From Synechococcus sp. MU1617 (GTDB lineage Bacteria; Cyanobacteriota; Cyanobacteriia; PCC-6307; Cyanobiaceae), in NCBI RefSeq assembly GCF_020514235.1, contig NZ_VTLB01000002.1:582815-646814 (forward strand): a DNA stretch of 64,000 nt, given 5' to 3'. Shown here piece after piece: positions 35,670 through 45,946 of the stretch (within the stretch, counting starts at the first letter, position 1; the number at the start of each line of letters is the position of its first letter). Under the pieces are notes generated by a model. That model was not told the DNA's origin and did not search any database. It saw nothing but the letters and a program-made list of their open reading frames with translations. The translations under genes were made by a program, and so were the position numbers.

Positions 35670-37064
35670 ATGGTTCAAAAGGCGTGTTCTCCGATCGGCC
35701 CCGCTCTCGGTGACGCTGCGCCAGGGTTTGGAACCGATGGGATCCGTGGGCTCGCCGGCACCGTTCTCACCCCAGCCTTGTGTCTTCAGGTGGGCTATTG
35801 GGTTGGCCGGGTTCTGCAGGCGGAAGGCCCTGTTCTGATCGGGATGGACTCCCGGACCAGCGGCAGCATGGTGGTGTCTGCCCTGACGGCCGGTTTGACG
35901 GCGGCCGGTCGCGATGTGTGGACCCTTGGTCTTTGTCCGACGCCGGCGGTTCCTTTGTTGATCCGCCAGCTGGGGGCGGCTGGTGGCCTGATGGTGTCTG
36001 CGAGCCACAACCCCCCTGCAGACAACGGCATCAAAGTGTTTGGGGCCGACGGCGCCAAACTCAGCGCTCCACGTCAGGCCCAGGTGGAAGCCGGTCTGAA
36101 GGGGCAGACGTCCATGGTTGAGCAAGGAGCGTTCCGCTGCGGTGTGGCGCGCTCCAGCGCCGACCTCCTGGATGGCTACAGGGAGGTATTGCAGCAATCG
36201 GTGGCTGAACGGCGACTGGATGGCGTCCCCATCGTTTTGGACCTTTGCTGGGGATCAGCGACAGCCTGTGGTGCTGATGCCTTCCGTGCCTTGGGGGCTG
36301 ATCTCACCGTGCTCCATGGGGAACCCGATGGCTCCCGCATCAACGTGGCTTGCGGATCAACCCATCTGGAACCGCTGCAGCGGGCTGTGATCGAGCGCGG
36401 CGCGGCGATGGGCTTTGCCTTTGACGGTGATGCTGACCGAATGCTGGCGGTGGATGGCCGCGGTCGCATCATCGATGGGGACCATGTGCTTTTCCTGTGG
36501 GGATCCGTGCTGCAGGAGCAGCAGGCGCTCCCCGATCAGCGGTTGGTGGCCACCGTGATGTCGAACCTCGGCTTTGAGCGGGCTTGGCAGCAGAGGGACG
36601 GCATCCTTGATCGCACGCCGGTGGGAGATCAGCATGTCCATGCCGCGATGGTGGCCAGTGGCGCGGCCCTCGGTGGAGAACAATCCGGCCACATCCTCTC
36701 GGCCTCCCATGGGCTATGCGGCGATGGTGTTCTGACCGCCGTGCAGCTGGCCACCTTGTGCCATGCCCAAGGCATCAGCCTCAGCGATTGGTTGGACCGC
36801 AGTTTTCAGGCCTACCCGCAGAAATTGGTCAATGTGCGGGTGATGGACCGTTCACGTCGCAAGAACTGGAGCTCGTGCACCCCTCTGACCGACGCCATCG
36901 CTTCAGCAGAGCAGTCGATGGGAGAGACCGGCCGCATTTTGGTGCGAGCCAGCGGCACGGAGCCCGTGCTGCGGGTGATGGTGGAAGCCGAGCAGTCCGA
37001 TGCTGTTGAGCATTGGACAGGGCATCTGGCCGCCGTTGCCGAAGAGCATCTCAACGTGGCCTGA
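35670..37064 (+). CDS. glmM: Phosphoglucosamine mutase
   Basis: GlmM turns glucosamine-6-phosphate into glucosamine-1-phosphate for UDP-GlcNAc. The ATG gives 464 residues. Marks are FGTDGIRGLAG, the phosphoserine loop VSASHNPPADNGIK (Ser112), the metal loop FDGDADRML, and the C-terminal phosphate loop RASGTEPVLRVMVEA. It lies between the transglycosylase and GlcNAc-kinase-like genes and overlaps the latter by 14 bases tail-to-tail. Confidence 0.97.
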   Translation: MVQKACSPIGPALGDAAPGFGTDGIRGLAGTVLTPALCLQVGYWVGRVLQAEGPVLIGMDSRTSGSMVVSALTAGLTAAGRDVWTLGLCPTPAVPLLIRQLGAAGGLMVSASHNPPADNGIKVFGADGAKLSAPRQAQVEAGLKGQTSMVEQGAFRCGVARSSADLLDGYREVLQQSVAERRLDGVPIVLDLCWGSATACGADAFRALGADLTVLHGEPDGSRINVACGSTHLEPLQRAVIERGAAMGFAFDGDADRMLAVDGRGRIIDGDHVLFLWGSVLQEQQALPDQRLVATVMSNLGFERAWQQRDGILDRTPVGDQHVHAAMVASGAALGGEQSGHILSASHGLCGDGVLTAVQLATLCHAQGISLSDWLDRSFQAYPQKLVNVRVMDRSRRKNWSSCTPLTDAIASAEQSMGETGRILVRASGTEPVLRVMVEAEQSDAVEHWTGHLAAVAEEHLNVA

Positions 37065-38004
37065 GGATCAAGGCCTCTGCCATCAGAAGGGCGCCATCAC
37101 AGGCATCGCCCCTGGCCTCACCCCAGCGGGCTTTGGGAATCGACTGACGAATGGCCTGTTGCACGGCTGTTCGGAACCCCGGCAGATGGATAACAGCTCC
37201 CCCATGGCAGACCACCAGGGGGGAACGCAGTGATAGCTGCTGGGCCACGGTGCTGATGCAGTTGGAGAGGGCTGCTGCTGATCGCTGCACGATTTCCTCT
37301 GCGCTCGAGCAGCCCTGGGCTGCTGCCTCCACCACCAGCGGAGCTAAGGCTGCGAAGTTCGCTGTGCCGAAGTCGTGCTGCACCACCCGGGCTTTCACCG
37401 CTGCGTGGCTGTCGCATCCCATCTGATTCCAGATCTGCAGGCGCAGAGGATGGTCGGGCAGGCGCCCATCGGCCATGCGCAGGGTCAGTTGCAATCCCTG
37501 GTGGCCGAGGTCAAAGGCTGAACCGGCTCCATCAAGCAGCCATCCCCAGCCGCCACAGCGTTGTTCATGGCCGTTCTCGTCTCGGCCCAGCACGATCATT
37601 CCCGTACCGCTGATCGCCAGGATTCCCGCACCCTCAGGGATCGCACCTCGCAAGGCCGTGCGTTCGTCTCCGGTGACCAGCACCTTTCTGAACTCCGTGT
37701 CATCACCGATGGCCAGGGCGTGACCCACCAAACGTTCAGCGCGCTGTTGCAACGCTGTTCCGTGTTCGATGCCGCTGGCTCCGACAACGGCCGCCTGGAT
37801 CACGCCAGCGGGGTGATCTTTGAGGGCGTTTTGTGCACTGATGCGGATCGCCTCGAGGAAACGTCCTTCACCCTGGGGGGCATCCAGGTGACTGACGCCG
37901 GGCCCCTCGCCTTCGCCAACAGTCTGGTGCAAGCCCTTTTGGACCACGCTGAGGCGGCAGCGGGTCTGCGTCTGTCCAGCATCGAATCCAGCGAGCAGCC
38001 TCAT
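37051..38004 (-). CDS. N-acetylglucosamine kinase-like protein (BadF/BcrA ATPase family)
   Basis: The 317-residue protein has the actin-like sugar-kinase fold of the BadF/BadG/BcrA/BcrD family, to which GlcNAc kinase belongs. It shows the first phosphate loop AGFDAGQTQTRCRL, the second VTGDERTAL and AISGTGMIVLG, and CGGWGWLLDGAGSAFDLG, typical of GlcNAc kinase. If so it would phosphorylate GlcNAc released in cell-wall turnover; that substrate is inferred. It overlaps the glmM end and the ictB end (4 bases). Confidence 0.87.
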   Translation of the reverse strand: MRLLAGFDAGQTQTRCRLSVVQKGLHQTVGEGEGPGVSHLDAPQGEGRFLEAIRISAQNALKDHPAGVIQAAVVGASGIEHGTALQQRAERLVGHALAIGDDTEFRKVLVTGDERTALRGAIPEGAGILAISGTGMIVLGRDENGHEQRCGGWGWLLDGAGSAFDLGHQGLQLTLRMADGRLPDHPLRLQIWNQMGCDSHAAVKARVVQHDFGTANFAALAPLVVEAAAQGCSSAEEIVQRSAAALSNCISTVAQQLSLRSPLVVCHGGAVIHLPGFRTAVQQAIRQSIPKARWGEARGDACDGALLMAEALILRPR

Positions 38005-39317
38005 GATTCGCTGGGTCGACTCACCAGGCTGGCCAGGGCAAACCAGCCGATCAGTTGAACTTCGGGGCGGAAGAAGATCGTGTCGGTGCTTCCCTGCATC
38101 AGCAGGCCAGCGATGGCAGCAAGGCTGGCGATGGCTGCCAAGGCGCTTGGACCATCGGCATTGAGCTGCTTGAGGCCCTGCTTCAGGCTGCTGGCCAGCA
38201 ATCCCAGGCAGGCCAGTAGCCCAGGAATGCCGGTTTCCACCAGGATTTCCAAGGGAACGGAGTAGGCACTGAGGGCGTTGAACTTCGGTTGCTGATACAG
38301 GGGATAGATGCTGTTGAACGCCGCATTGCCTGGGCCGATGCCCAGCCAGGGACGGTCTTGCACCATCTGAATGGCCGCCATCCAGACGTTGATGCGGAAA
38401 TTGTTGGAACTATCACCCCGTCCCGCCAGCAGGCTGGTGATGCGCGTGCGGATGGGATCGATCTGGGTGGCCGTCACCACCAGGAAAGCGGCTCCAACCA
38501 GCAGCACGGCGAGGGGCACCAGACGTCTCCAGAGTGGGGGCCAGTGGCGTGTCCAGCGCAGCAGCAGCAAAAGCAGAAGTACGGCGCCGGCAGCAACCAT
38601 CCCCAGCCAGCCGCCGCGGCTGTAGGTGAACAGCGTGGCTGTCCCGGCCAACACCAGTGTGGTGCCGGCAAACAGCTGGGCTCCCACGCCACGCCAGCGC
38701 ACCAGTGCAATCGCTGCAAAGGGAATCAGCGGCAGCAAGTAACCCGCCAGGAGGTTGGGGTTCCCCAGGGGGCCATAGATCCGAATGGTGCCGGCGCTGA
38801 TGGAATTCGGATCGGCCCAGCCGGCCAGTTCCTCGCTGGAGGCATAGAGCTGTCGCAAAGCCAGAACACTGCTGAGTAGGCCGCCACTCAGTAGTCCTGC
38901 GACCAGCCGGTTCCACCATCGTTCATTGCTCAGCAGCAGTTTGCAGAGCAAGGCATAAACGCCCAGGTAGCTGAGCAGTTTGATCAGGCCTTTGCTGGCG
39001 GCGATTGGAACCGGAGAACATCCCGTGGCCACAATTGCGATGGCCAGAACAAGCATCAGCCAGCGCGAGATGGTTCCGATGCTCTGTGGTGGCGGACTGC
39101 AGAGGCACCACAGCAGCCACAGGCCGCCACAGGCTGTAATCACCAGGGCCAGGCCCGTGCGTGTGAACAGGGGTAGACCCGTGAGCAAGACCAGCAGGAG
39201 CAGTCCCGCCAGCCTTTCAAGGCGTTTCAGCACCGCTTGATCCGGAGTGATCAGCCCCTGCCAGCGTGCCAACAGTGGACCACCGCTTGCCGTCTGGGTT
39301 GCATCCGCAGAGGCCAT
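38001..39317 (-). CDS. ictB: IctB family membrane protein (putative bicarbonate transporter / O-antigen ligase-like)
   Basis: The 438-residue product has about ten membrane segments and the Wzy/WaaL-like core. It shows the motif TLFTYSRGGWLGM, GRGDSSNNFRINVWMAAIQMVQDRPWLGIGPGN (split around Asn) and PLEILVETGIPGLLACLGLL. This is the cyanobacterial IctB pattern. The gene was first linked to inorganic carbon uptake; because the family fold is that of polymer ligases, a direct transport role is doubtful. It is followed by the GlcNAc-kinase-like gene with a 4-base overlap. Confidence 0.88.
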   Translation of the reverse strand: MASADATQTASGGPLLARWQGLITPDQAVLKRLERLAGLLLLVLLTGLPLFTRTGLALVITACGGLWLLWCLCSPPPQSIGTISRWLMLVLAIAIVATGCSPVPIAASKGLIKLLSYLGVYALLCKLLLSNERWWNRLVAGLLSGGLLSSVLALRQLYASSEELAGWADPNSISAGTIRIYGPLGNPNLLAGYLLPLIPFAAIALVRWRGVGAQLFAGTTLVLAGTATLFTYSRGGWLGMVAAGAVLLLLLLLRWTRHWPPLWRRLVPLAVLLVGAAFLVVTATQIDPIRTRITSLLAGRGDSSNNFRINVWMAAIQMVQDRPWLGIGPGNAAFNSIYPLYQQPKFNALSAYSVPLEILVETGIPGLLACLGLLASSLKQGLKQLNADGPSALAAIASLAAIAGLLMQGSTDTIFFRPEVQLIGWFALASLVSRPSES

Positions 39318-39326
39318 CGTGGGGCT

Positions 39327-40031
39327 TCAGGTGGTGAGTGCTTCCGCCGGATTATCGATCTCCTGCCACTGCTGTTCCAGATCTGACACGGAAGGAAGTG
39401 GATTCTGGTTCCGGCGGTAGAGCACCCGGTAGACGGGGAGGTTTTGCTCGAGCACGTAGCGCTCCCGTTCCGTGGGAACCGAAAGCGGGTTGCTGGCGCG
39501 CCAGGGCCGTTGATCCTCTGCGGGGCGGTCAAAACAGGCGCTGAGTTCGGTGAGAGCCACCATCGGCTCAATCACGTCGAGAACATCGCTCTGCAGAAAC
39601 AGCTCACGGCCGGGCTGGAGGGCCGTTGCGATGGCCAAGAGCAGCGCGGGTTGCAGGACCCTGCGCTTGCGGTGCCTTCGTTTGAACCAGGGATCGGGAA
39701 ATTGGATGGAGACCCGTTGCAGCCGGTCCTGCTCCAGGGCCTTCATCCAGCCTTCCAGACTGATGTTGGCGTTGCAGAACAGGATCCGAACATTGCCGTG
39801 CTCCGAGGCGAGCGCCTCTCGATCGGCCGAGGTCACGAGGGGCCGGCGGATTTCAACGCCGAGATGGTTCCAGTGGGGATCACGCTCGGCCAGGCCCAGC
39901 AGGCAACGTCCACGGGCACAGCCGATATCAAGGTGGATCGGATGATCAGGAACGCGAAACAGCTCCTCGGGTGGAGGGAGTTCCAGCGGCAACTGGAAGA
40001 AGCTGCTGAGGGGATTGACGTGCTGACGCAA
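39327..40031 (-). CDS. trmB: tRNA (guanine-N7)-methyltransferase
   Basis: TrmB methylates G46 of tRNAs with SAM. The 234-residue protein has the SAM-binding [19 protein letters not shown], the conserved [12 protein letters not shown], and the signature [20 protein letters not shown]. It lies 9 bases upstream of ictB on the same strand and follows the FIST gene. Confidence 0.95.
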   Translation of the reverse strand: MRQHVNPLSSFFQLPLELPPPEELFRVPDHPIHLDIGCARGRCLLGLAERDPHWNHLGVEIRRPLVTSADREALASEHGNVRILFCNANISLEGWMKALEQDRLQRVSIQFPDPWFKRRHRKRRVLQPALLLAIATALQPGRELFLQSDVLDVIEPMVALTELSACFDRPAEDQRPWRASNPLSVPTERERYVLEQNLPVYRVLYRRNQNPLPSVSDLEQQWQEIDNPAEALTT

Positions 40032-40055
40032 GGTTCCGAGGCGGTGCGATTCGGT

Positions 40056-41351
40056 TCAACCGAGATTGTCAGAGCCACTGCCAGAGGAGCTTTTTGGGTC
40101 CTGGCGAAGCAATCCCCAGCAGGCGGTGTAGCCATGCAGATGCGTCGTCCCGCCGACGGGTCCGATCTCACCGTTACAGAACGCTCCCGCCACAGGAAGG
40201 TCAGGCATCAGTTGGCGGGCCAGGCTGATGTCGCCATCGGCACGACCGAAGAGCCCCTTGCCCCGTCCCAGGCAGGCCATGAGCAGTCCGAAATGGACCG
40301 TGTCGCCTGAATCAGCCGTCGCTGCTTTGAGCAGGGCAAGGGCTTCGTCCTGGGAGGCGGCGGCTTCGCGCAGGTGAAATTGCACGTTTTGGCCGGCACG
40401 CACCCGCTCAGCTACGGCCACGGCGCCATTGTTGGGATCGACTCCGATCAGGTTGCGGATCAGGAAGGCACTCGCTTCTGATGCTGCTCCGTTGGCGTTC
40501 AGCCGCAGGCTGCTGCGTTCGACGCCGAGGAACAACGAGTGACGCACCAGCTCGCGCTCCCGTTCACTGAGGTCAGCCAGAACCCGTTGCAGACAATTGA
40601 TGGGGCTGGCCTTGGTGCCGCCATCACTCAGTTCCAGCAACACGTTGCGCTGCACCTGCTCGATTGAGAAGACCGGGCCGATGGGGCGACAGCCCTGTGC
40701 CACCACCGTTTCGAGTCGCCAGCTCCCCCCGATGGAACAGACCACCGCTCCGGTGACGACGTTGTCATCCAGCAGCAGCGATCCGTGCCGACTGTTGTGG
40801 GGTGCTGCGATGCCCCCAATCTTCTCTGCACCCGGATAGGCGTAGTCCAGCCCGCTGATGAGGTCATTGATTCCACTGCTGGTGGGGTCGATCAGCAGGA
40901 TTTGGCTGCGAGCAGCCTCGGGGGTGAGGCCCACCCAGTCTTGCCATTGCTGGGCGGCTCCATCCAGATCAGGCAGCTCCTCTGTGCTCAGGTGTTGGGT
41001 GGCGATCGATGCCCCCGGCAGGGAGAGCACCGTCACGCTCAATGCAGGCGTCTGCTCCAGCTCCGAGGCGGTGCCGTCGCCGCGGGTGCCCACCACGCCT
41101 CCCCCGGTGCATCCGATCCAATGCTTCGCGCTGATCTGGGCGCGAAGCATTGGCAGCAGCCGCGGCAGGTCGGTGGCGTAACTCGTTGAGGTGAAGACGA
41201 GGGCGAGATCGGCTTCGCCCCTGGATCGGCCCAGTTGCTCGACCACATCCCGAACGGCTTCGTCCAGGGACGCTTTCGCGGAAAGTCCTGTCCGGCACCT
41301 GGCTTCAGCGCCCCCGGAGCGGAACCAGCTGAACGGTGCGAACGGTGCCAT
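40056..41351 (-). CDS. Stand-alone FIST domain protein
   Basis: FIST domains are proposed small-molecule sensors, often joined to signalling outputs. The 431-residue protein has the FIST N part (about 20-220: LALVFTSTSYATDL, WIGCTGGGVVG, DYAYPGAEKIGGIAAP) and FIST_C part (about 230-415: GLLMACLGRGKGLFG, VAGAFCNGEIGPVGG, HLHGYTACWGLL). No kinase, cyclase or methyl-acceptor domain is attached. The Cys in AFCNGEIG and GCTGGG are notable. Its ligand is unknown. Confidence 0.88.
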   Translation of the reverse strand: MAPFAPFSWFRSGGAEARCRTGLSAKASLDEAVRDVVEQLGRSRGEADLALVFTSTSYATDLPRLLPMLRAQISAKHWIGCTGGGVVGTRGDGTASELEQTPALSVTVLSLPGASIATQHLSTEELPDLDGAAQQWQDWVGLTPEAARSQILLIDPTSSGINDLISGLDYAYPGAEKIGGIAAPHNSRHGSLLLDDNVVTGAVVCSIGGSWRLETVVAQGCRPIGPVFSIEQVQRNVLLELSDGGTKASPINCLQRVLADLSERERELVRHSLFLGVERSSLRLNANGAASEASAFLIRNLIGVDPNNGAVAVAERVRAGQNVQFHLREAAASQDEALALLKAATADSGDTVHFGLLMACLGRGKGLFGRADGDISLARQLMPDLPVAGAFCNGEIGPVGGTTHLHGYTACWGLLRQDPKSSSGSGSDNLG

Positions 41352-41420
41352 GAAGCGGACCCTATCAACCCTGGAGGTCAGCTCGGGACGTTGATAATGG
41401 CGGCACTGTGACAGTCCCCA

Positions 41421-42032
41421 GTGAACGAGCTCACGTACCGCGCTCTGGTGTGGCTGACCTATCGCTTGGCCGCCACCTTTGCCGTTGGTGTGCCTTTGGT
41501 CCTATTGATCTGGTCGGCGTGGCGTCGCGAGCCGTTGGTGCTGCGGCTGCTCGGCATCTACTGGAAGGTGGCCAGCCTGATGGCGATCAGCCTGCTGCTG
41601 CTGATGGACCAGCGCCCCCTGGGCTACGCCATGGCGGTTGTCGCACCGGTGTTGATGGTGATCAGCCTGTGGTTCTGGGTCGACATCAATGAAGAGCTGG
41701 CCGACCAGCCGTCCTGGCGTCCGCTGCCCCTGGCGGTGAAGGTTTGGCGTTGGTCGTTCAGTGGTTTTGGTCTCCTCAGCCTGGGCATGAGCCTTACGGG
41801 TTTGGGCTGCATGCAACAGCTGGAGGCCTCGGCCTGCCTCACCTGGCTGGAGGCCCCTCAGGGCATCCATGGCCTGGCGGCAACAGTGTTCAATTTTCTC
41901 TTCGGTGGTCTGTGGACCGAAGCCGTTGCCGCCTTTGTGGGTTACGTCGCCCTGGTGGCTTATCTGGCCGGCCTGCTGCAGTGGCTGTTGGTGCGTCTGC
42001 CCCGTTACGGACGCGTGGCCGGCGATTTCTGA
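41421..42032 (+). CDS. DUF3177 family membrane protein
   Basis: The 203-residue protein has about five membrane segments and matches the cyanobacterial DUF3177 family in its start (YRALVWLTYRLAATFAVGVP), the tail LGIYWKVASLMAIS and the loop CMQQLEASACLTWLEAP, where two Cys are close together. The role is unknown. The stop shares a base with the next ATG. Confidence 0.82.
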   Translation: MNELTYRALVWLTYRLAATFAVGVPLVLLIWSAWRREPLVLRLLGIYWKVASLMAISLLLLMDQRPLGYAMAVVAPVLMVISLWFWVDINEELADQPSWRPLPLAVKVWRWSFSGFGLLSLGMSLTGLGCMQQLEASACLTWLEAPQGIHGLAATVFNFLFGGLWTEAVAAFVGYVALVAYLAGLLQWLLVRLPRYGRVAGDF

Positions 42033-42325
42033 TGAACGATCAGGTGGTGGTTCAGGCACTGGAGGAGCGAACGCGTGTTCAGCCCCAGCGGGTTGTTCGT
42101 CTGCGGGGGCAGGTGGGTGATGTGCCGTTTGAACTGCTGATCTTCCGTGGGTTCAGCAGCAGTACTACCCATCCAACCGCCTTTGACCCCGATGCCTCTG
42201 TTCTCCCGGAGGGAACGACTCTGGATCAGGCTGAGCTGCTGCAGGGGCCCTTGTCGCCCACCCAGGAGGTTGTGCTGGCTGGACCGATGCCGCCGAACGA
42301 CCTCCTGGTTCAGGCCAACTGGTGA
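42032..42325 (+). CDS. Small cyanobacterial protein (DUF7734-like)
   Basis: The 97-residue soluble protein has a short beta-rich start ([20 protein letters not shown]) and a conserved-looking [21 protein letters not shown]. The phrase [17 protein letters not shown] recalls a cyanobacterial and plastid family I know as DUF7734; that link is from memory and tentative. The ATG overlaps the DUF3177 stop by one base, and the 3' end overlaps ileS by 16 bases tail-to-tail. Confidence 0.75.
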   Translation: MNDQVVVQALEERTRVQPQRVVRLRGQVGDVPFELLIFRGFSSSTTHPTAFDPDASVLPEGTTLDQAELLQGPLSPTQEVVLAGPMPPNDLLVQANW

Positions 42326-45234
42326 GTCCGGCGTTCCAGAACGCCAACACAGCGTCCGCAGATGTGGGGATGCTCAGGGTTCTGACCCACATCCCCCTCG
42401 TAGTGCCAACAGCGCTCGCATTTGGTTCCCCGCGCTCGGCTCACCTCGATCGATGCGAGCTCGTCGTCCTGGCTGGCCAGCAATTCGGCCCAGGGCTCGC
42501 CGCCAATCTGTAGTTGTGAGACCAGCAGCCAGTCCCGCAGGCCGTCCACCTCGATATTCCCCCTCTCACTCAGCCAAGAGAGAGCGGTCTGGAGTTCCGG
42601 ACGGCGGGCGTCAATTCGCACGGCTGCCTCCAGCGATGCGCCGAGTTCCTGACGGCCGCGGCAGTCTTCCAGCACTTTGTTGACGGCGGCGCGGAGCTCC
42701 CTCAGCTCTTGAACCGGAGCGCTGAGAGCAGCATCACGCCACTCGGCTGGAACAGTCGGCCAGCCGCGGTGGAAGACAGAGGTTTCCTCCACGGGGTAGG
42801 GGAGGTTCTGCCAGATGTCTTCGGCCATGTGGCACAACACCGGAGCGATCAGTCCGGCCAGGCGTTCGATGATCAAGGCCATCACGGTCTGGCAGCTGCG
42901 CCGGCGCTGGTCCTGGGGGGCGCTTACGTAGAGCCTGTCCTTGGCGATGTCGAGGTAAAAGTTCGACAGATCGGTGACGCAGAAGTTCTGCAGCAGCTGG
43001 AAGAAGCGGAAGAACTCGAAGCTTTCGAAGGCTTCTGTGATGTCGTCCATTACCTCGGCCGTGCGCTGCAGCATCCAGCGGTCCAGCAATGGCAGTTCGG
43101 CAATGGGGATCGCGTCGGTTGCCGGATTGAAGTCATGCAGGTTGCCCAGCAAATAGCGGCTGGTGTTGCGCACCTTGCGGTACACATCAGCCAGCTGGCG
43201 CAGAATCCCTGTCCCGATCGGCACATCGGCGGAGTAATCCACCGAGCTCACCCAGAGCCGCAGCACATCAGCGCCGTAGGGCGGTTCCTGTTTCTGGTTC
43301 TTGCCCCCCTCGATGATCACCATTGGGTCGACCACATTGCCGAGGGATTTGCTCATCTTTCGGCCCTTTTCGTCCAAGGCGAAGCCATGGGTGAGCACCC
43401 GCTTGTATGGGGCGTGGCCATTCACGGCGACCGAGGTGAGCAGTGAACTCTGGAACCAGCCGCGGTGCTGGTCGGACCCTTCCAGGTACAGGTCGGCGGG
43501 ATAGCTCAGCTTGTCCCGCTGACTGGCGACGGCAGCCCAGCTTGAGCCGGAGTCGAACCACACATCCATGGTGTCGGTGCCCTTGCGCCACTGGTCGGCC
43601 TGGTCGGCGTAGGCGGGCGGCAGCAGATCCGCTTCTTCTTTCTCCCACCAGACGTCGGCACCGTGCTCGGCGATCAACGCTTGGATGTGATCCAGGGTGT
43701 CTGCGTTCAGCAGCACCTCGCCGTTGCTGCGGTGATAAAAAACGGGGATCGGCACCCCCCAGGTGCGCTGACGGGAGATGCACCAGTCGCCCCGCTCCTT
43801 GACCATCGATTCGATCCGGTTGCGACCGGAGGCAGGGGTCCACTCCACTGCGGCGATTGCATCAAGGGCCTGTTGACGGAACCCTTCCACGGAAGCGAAC
43901 CACTGTTCAGTGGCCCGGAAGATGGTGGGTTTCTTGGTGCGCCAGTCGTAGGGGTAGCGGTGGCCATAGGCCTCCTGCTTGAGCAGGGCCCCGGCGGACT
44001 CCAGCGCCTCGATGATCTTGGGGTTGGCATCCTTGAGCACATTCAGGCCCGCGAACGGACCGGCTTCGTCGGTGAGGTTGCCGGCTTCGTCCACAGGGCA
44101 GAGCACCGGCAGGCCGTTCTTCTGGCCGGTGTGGAAGTCGTCGACGCCGTGACCAGGCGCGGTGTGCACGAGGCCTGTGCCCGATTCGGTGGTGATGTAA
44201 TCGCCCCCGATCACCACAGGACTGGTGCGGTCAAGGAGCGGGTGGCGGTATGTCAGACCGGCGAGCAGGGCGCCTTTCACCGTGGCGCGCCGGCTCAGCC
44301 GGAGCCCCAGGGTGGCGCTCAGCGTCTCGATCAGATCGGCGGCCACCAGCAGCAGTCGGCCTTCGCCGTCGTCGGCCAGGGCGTAGTCGAGCCGTTCATT
44401 GACCGATACCGCCAGGTTGGCTGGCAATGTCCAGGGGGTGGTTGTCCAGATCGCCACCTGCAGGGCTTGCCCCAGGGCGTCCGTCTCGGTGGGCAGGTCC
44501 AGGCCTTCTGCCCTGAGGGCATCCTGCAGCGCTGCCGGCAGCTCCACGGCTGGGAAGGCGGCGTAGACGCTGGGACTGGTGTGGCCGTCGGGATACTCCA
44601 GTTCGGCTTCGGCCAAAGCTGTGCGTGAGCTCGGGCTCCAGTGCACCGGTTTCAGACCCCGGTAGATGTGCCCCTTGAGCACCATTTCGCCAAACACCCG
44701 AATTTGAGCCGATTCGTACTCCTTTTGCAGGGTCAGATAGGGCTGCTCCCAGTCCGCCCAGATGCCCCAGCGCTGAAAGCCTTTCATCTGGCCATCCACC
44801 TGTTTGCGGGCGTAGGCGGCAGCTTTTTTACGCAGCTTGATTGGTGTCAGCGCCTTGCGCTGCTCCTGATCCATCGACTGCAGCACCTTGAGCTCGATCG
44901 GCAGGCCGTGGCAGTCCCAGCCCGGCACGTAGCGCACCCGCCGCCCGTTCAATACCTGATATTTGTTGATGACGTCCTTCAACACCTTGTTGAGGGCATG
45001 CCCCATGTGCAGAGCGCCGTTGGCATAGGGCGGGCCGTCATGGAGAGTGAAGGTTGGGCCGCTGTTGTTCAGGCCCAGCTCGCCGTCGATGCCATGGTTC
45101 TTCCAAAAGGCCTGCAGTTCAGGTTCCCGTTGGACGGCATTGGCGCGCATGCCAAATCCCGTCTGCAGAAGGTTGAGCGTGGGTTTATAGGAGGGACGTT
45201 CCTCAGCGGCGGCGTCGCGCGTCTCCTTGCTCAC
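42310..45234 (-). CDS. ileS: Isoleucyl-tRNA synthetase
   Basis: IleS charges tRNA-Ile. The 974-residue protein has the HIGH-type motif in [16 protein letters not shown], the editing domain ([20 protein letters not shown]), the KMSKS loop in [13 protein letters not shown], and a C-terminal zinc finger [11 protein letters not shown]...CGRCVGVL. Length and order are those of the bacterial type. It is transcribed toward the small DUF7734-like gene. Confidence 0.98.
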   Translation of the reverse strand: MSKETRDAAAEERPSYKPTLNLLQTGFGMRANAVQREPELQAFWKNHGIDGELGLNNSGPTFTLHDGPPYANGALHMGHALNKVLKDVINKYQVLNGRRVRYVPGWDCHGLPIELKVLQSMDQEQRKALTPIKLRKKAAAYARKQVDGQMKGFQRWGIWADWEQPYLTLQKEYESAQIRVFGEMVLKGHIYRGLKPVHWSPSSRTALAEAELEYPDGHTSPSVYAAFPAVELPAALQDALRAEGLDLPTETDALGQALQVAIWTTTPWTLPANLAVSVNERLDYALADDGEGRLLLVAADLIETLSATLGLRLSRRATVKGALLAGLTYRHPLLDRTSPVVIGGDYITTESGTGLVHTAPGHGVDDFHTGQKNGLPVLCPVDEAGNLTDEAGPFAGLNVLKDANPKIIEALESAGALLKQEAYGHRYPYDWRTKKPTIFRATEQWFASVEGFRQQALDAIAAVEWTPASGRNRIESMVKERGDWCISRQRTWGVPIPVFYHRSNGEVLLNADTLDHIQALIAEHGADVWWEKEEADLLPPAYADQADQWRKGTDTMDVWFDSGSSWAAVASQRDKLSYPADLYLEGSDQHRGWFQSSLLTSVAVNGHAPYKRVLTHGFALDEKGRKMSKSLGNVVDPMVIIEGGKNQKQEPPYGADVLRLWVSSVDYSADVPIGTGILRQLADVYRKVRNTSRYLLGNLHDFNPATDAIPIAELPLLDRWMLQRTAEVMDDITEAFESFEFFRFFQLLQNFCVTDLSNFYLDIAKDRLYVSAPQDQRRRSCQTVMALIIERLAGLIAPVLCHMAEDIWQNLPYPVEETSVFHRGWPTVPAEWRDAALSAPVQELRELRAAVNKVLEDCRGRQELGASLEAAVRIDARRPELQTALSWLSERGNIEVDGLRDWLLVSQLQIGGEPWAELLASQDDELASIEVSRARGTKCERCWHYEGDVGQNPEHPHICGRCVGVLERRTHQLA

Positions 45235-45261
45235 GGGGTCCCTGCTCTGGCCTCGGGATTA

Positions 45262-45756
45262 TCAGTCTTCGCCCTCTGGAGATGTGACCTCGTTTGCTTC
45301 GGCTGATGCGGCGTCGCTTTCGTCAGTGGTTTCAGGGGACTCGGGACGCACCCATTTTTTGCCCGTAACCCCTGATTTCCCGGCCGGTTTGAGTTGTTTG
45401 GCGATGCCGCCAATGCCCTCGCCCACCCGGCCTGTGGTGATCAAAAGTTGTTGAAGGCTTGTGCGCCAATGATCGAGTGAGGTGAACCGCTGTTGCTCGG
45501 TTTCGCTGAGGCTGTTCCAGCGGGCCTGTCCGACCTCGGAGCCCAAGCGTGCGATCAACAGGCCGGCGAAGAGAACAGCAAGCATCGGCGCTCCCCGCAG
45601 CCGGTCCGTGCTGGTAACCAAAACGAGACCCAGCAGCAACACCACCGCGCCCCAGACGCCATCGCGGGGGCGGCTGAGTTCAACGGCTAAAAGGGGAAGC
45701 AGCAGGAGTGCCAGGCCGAGCAGGAGGCACAGATCGCCGCTGAGGGTCGCAAGCAT
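45262..45756 (-). CDS. Small membrane protein with an acidic tail
   Basis: The 164-residue product has two or three membrane segments in the first half (LCLLLGLALLLLPLLAVELS, GVWGAVVLLLGLVLVTS and APMLAVLFAGLLIARLG), an amphipathic region with LSETEQQRFTSLDHWRTSLQQLL, and a disordered Glu/Ser-rich tail. I do not recognise a family. I used the inner ATG at 45756, since the upstream start at 45816 would lie within the opposite-strand tRNA-Leu. It is upstream of ileS on the same strand. Confidence 0.75.
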   Translation of the reverse strand: MLATLSGDLCLLLGLALLLLPLLAVELSRPRDGVWGAVVLLLGLVLVTSTDRLRGAPMLAVLFAGLLIARLGSEVGQARWNSLSETEQQRFTSLDHWRTSLQQLLITTGRVGEGIGGIAKQLKPAGKSGVTGKKWVRPESPETTDESDAASAEANEVTSPEGED

Positions 45757-45811
45757 CCGTGGTGTGGCGGTCTGCTTCCATTCTGGTGCGATCTCTAAAG
45801 TCAGGGTGTTG

Positions 45812-45892
45812 CCCACCTGGCGGAATTGGTAGACGCGCTGGTTTTAGGTACCAGTGGCTTTGGTCGTGGGGGTTCAAGTCCCCCGGTGGGCA
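45812..45892 (+). tRNA. trnL-TAG: tRNA-Leu (TAG)
   Basis: An 81-base class II cloverleaf with a long variable arm. The acceptor pairs 45812-45818 with 45885-45891; the anticodon loop TTTAGGT gives TAG. The T arm is GGGGG-TTCAAGT-CCCCC. The discriminator is A and CCA is not encoded. Confidence 0.96.
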
Positions 45893-45946
45893 TTCCTTTC
45901 TCTACCGTGGTTCGGGATCTATACAGACTTGTTGCCTGACCTCCGG

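Noticed and set aside
43663..44628. 321-codon open frame opposite ileS
   Set aside because: Antisense to the editing domain region of a certain isoleucyl-tRNA synthetase.
45854..45946. N-terminal extension of crtR into the tRNA-Leu gene
   Set aside because: The extension would be read from tRNA sequence; the ATG at 45947 gives the normal N-terminus.
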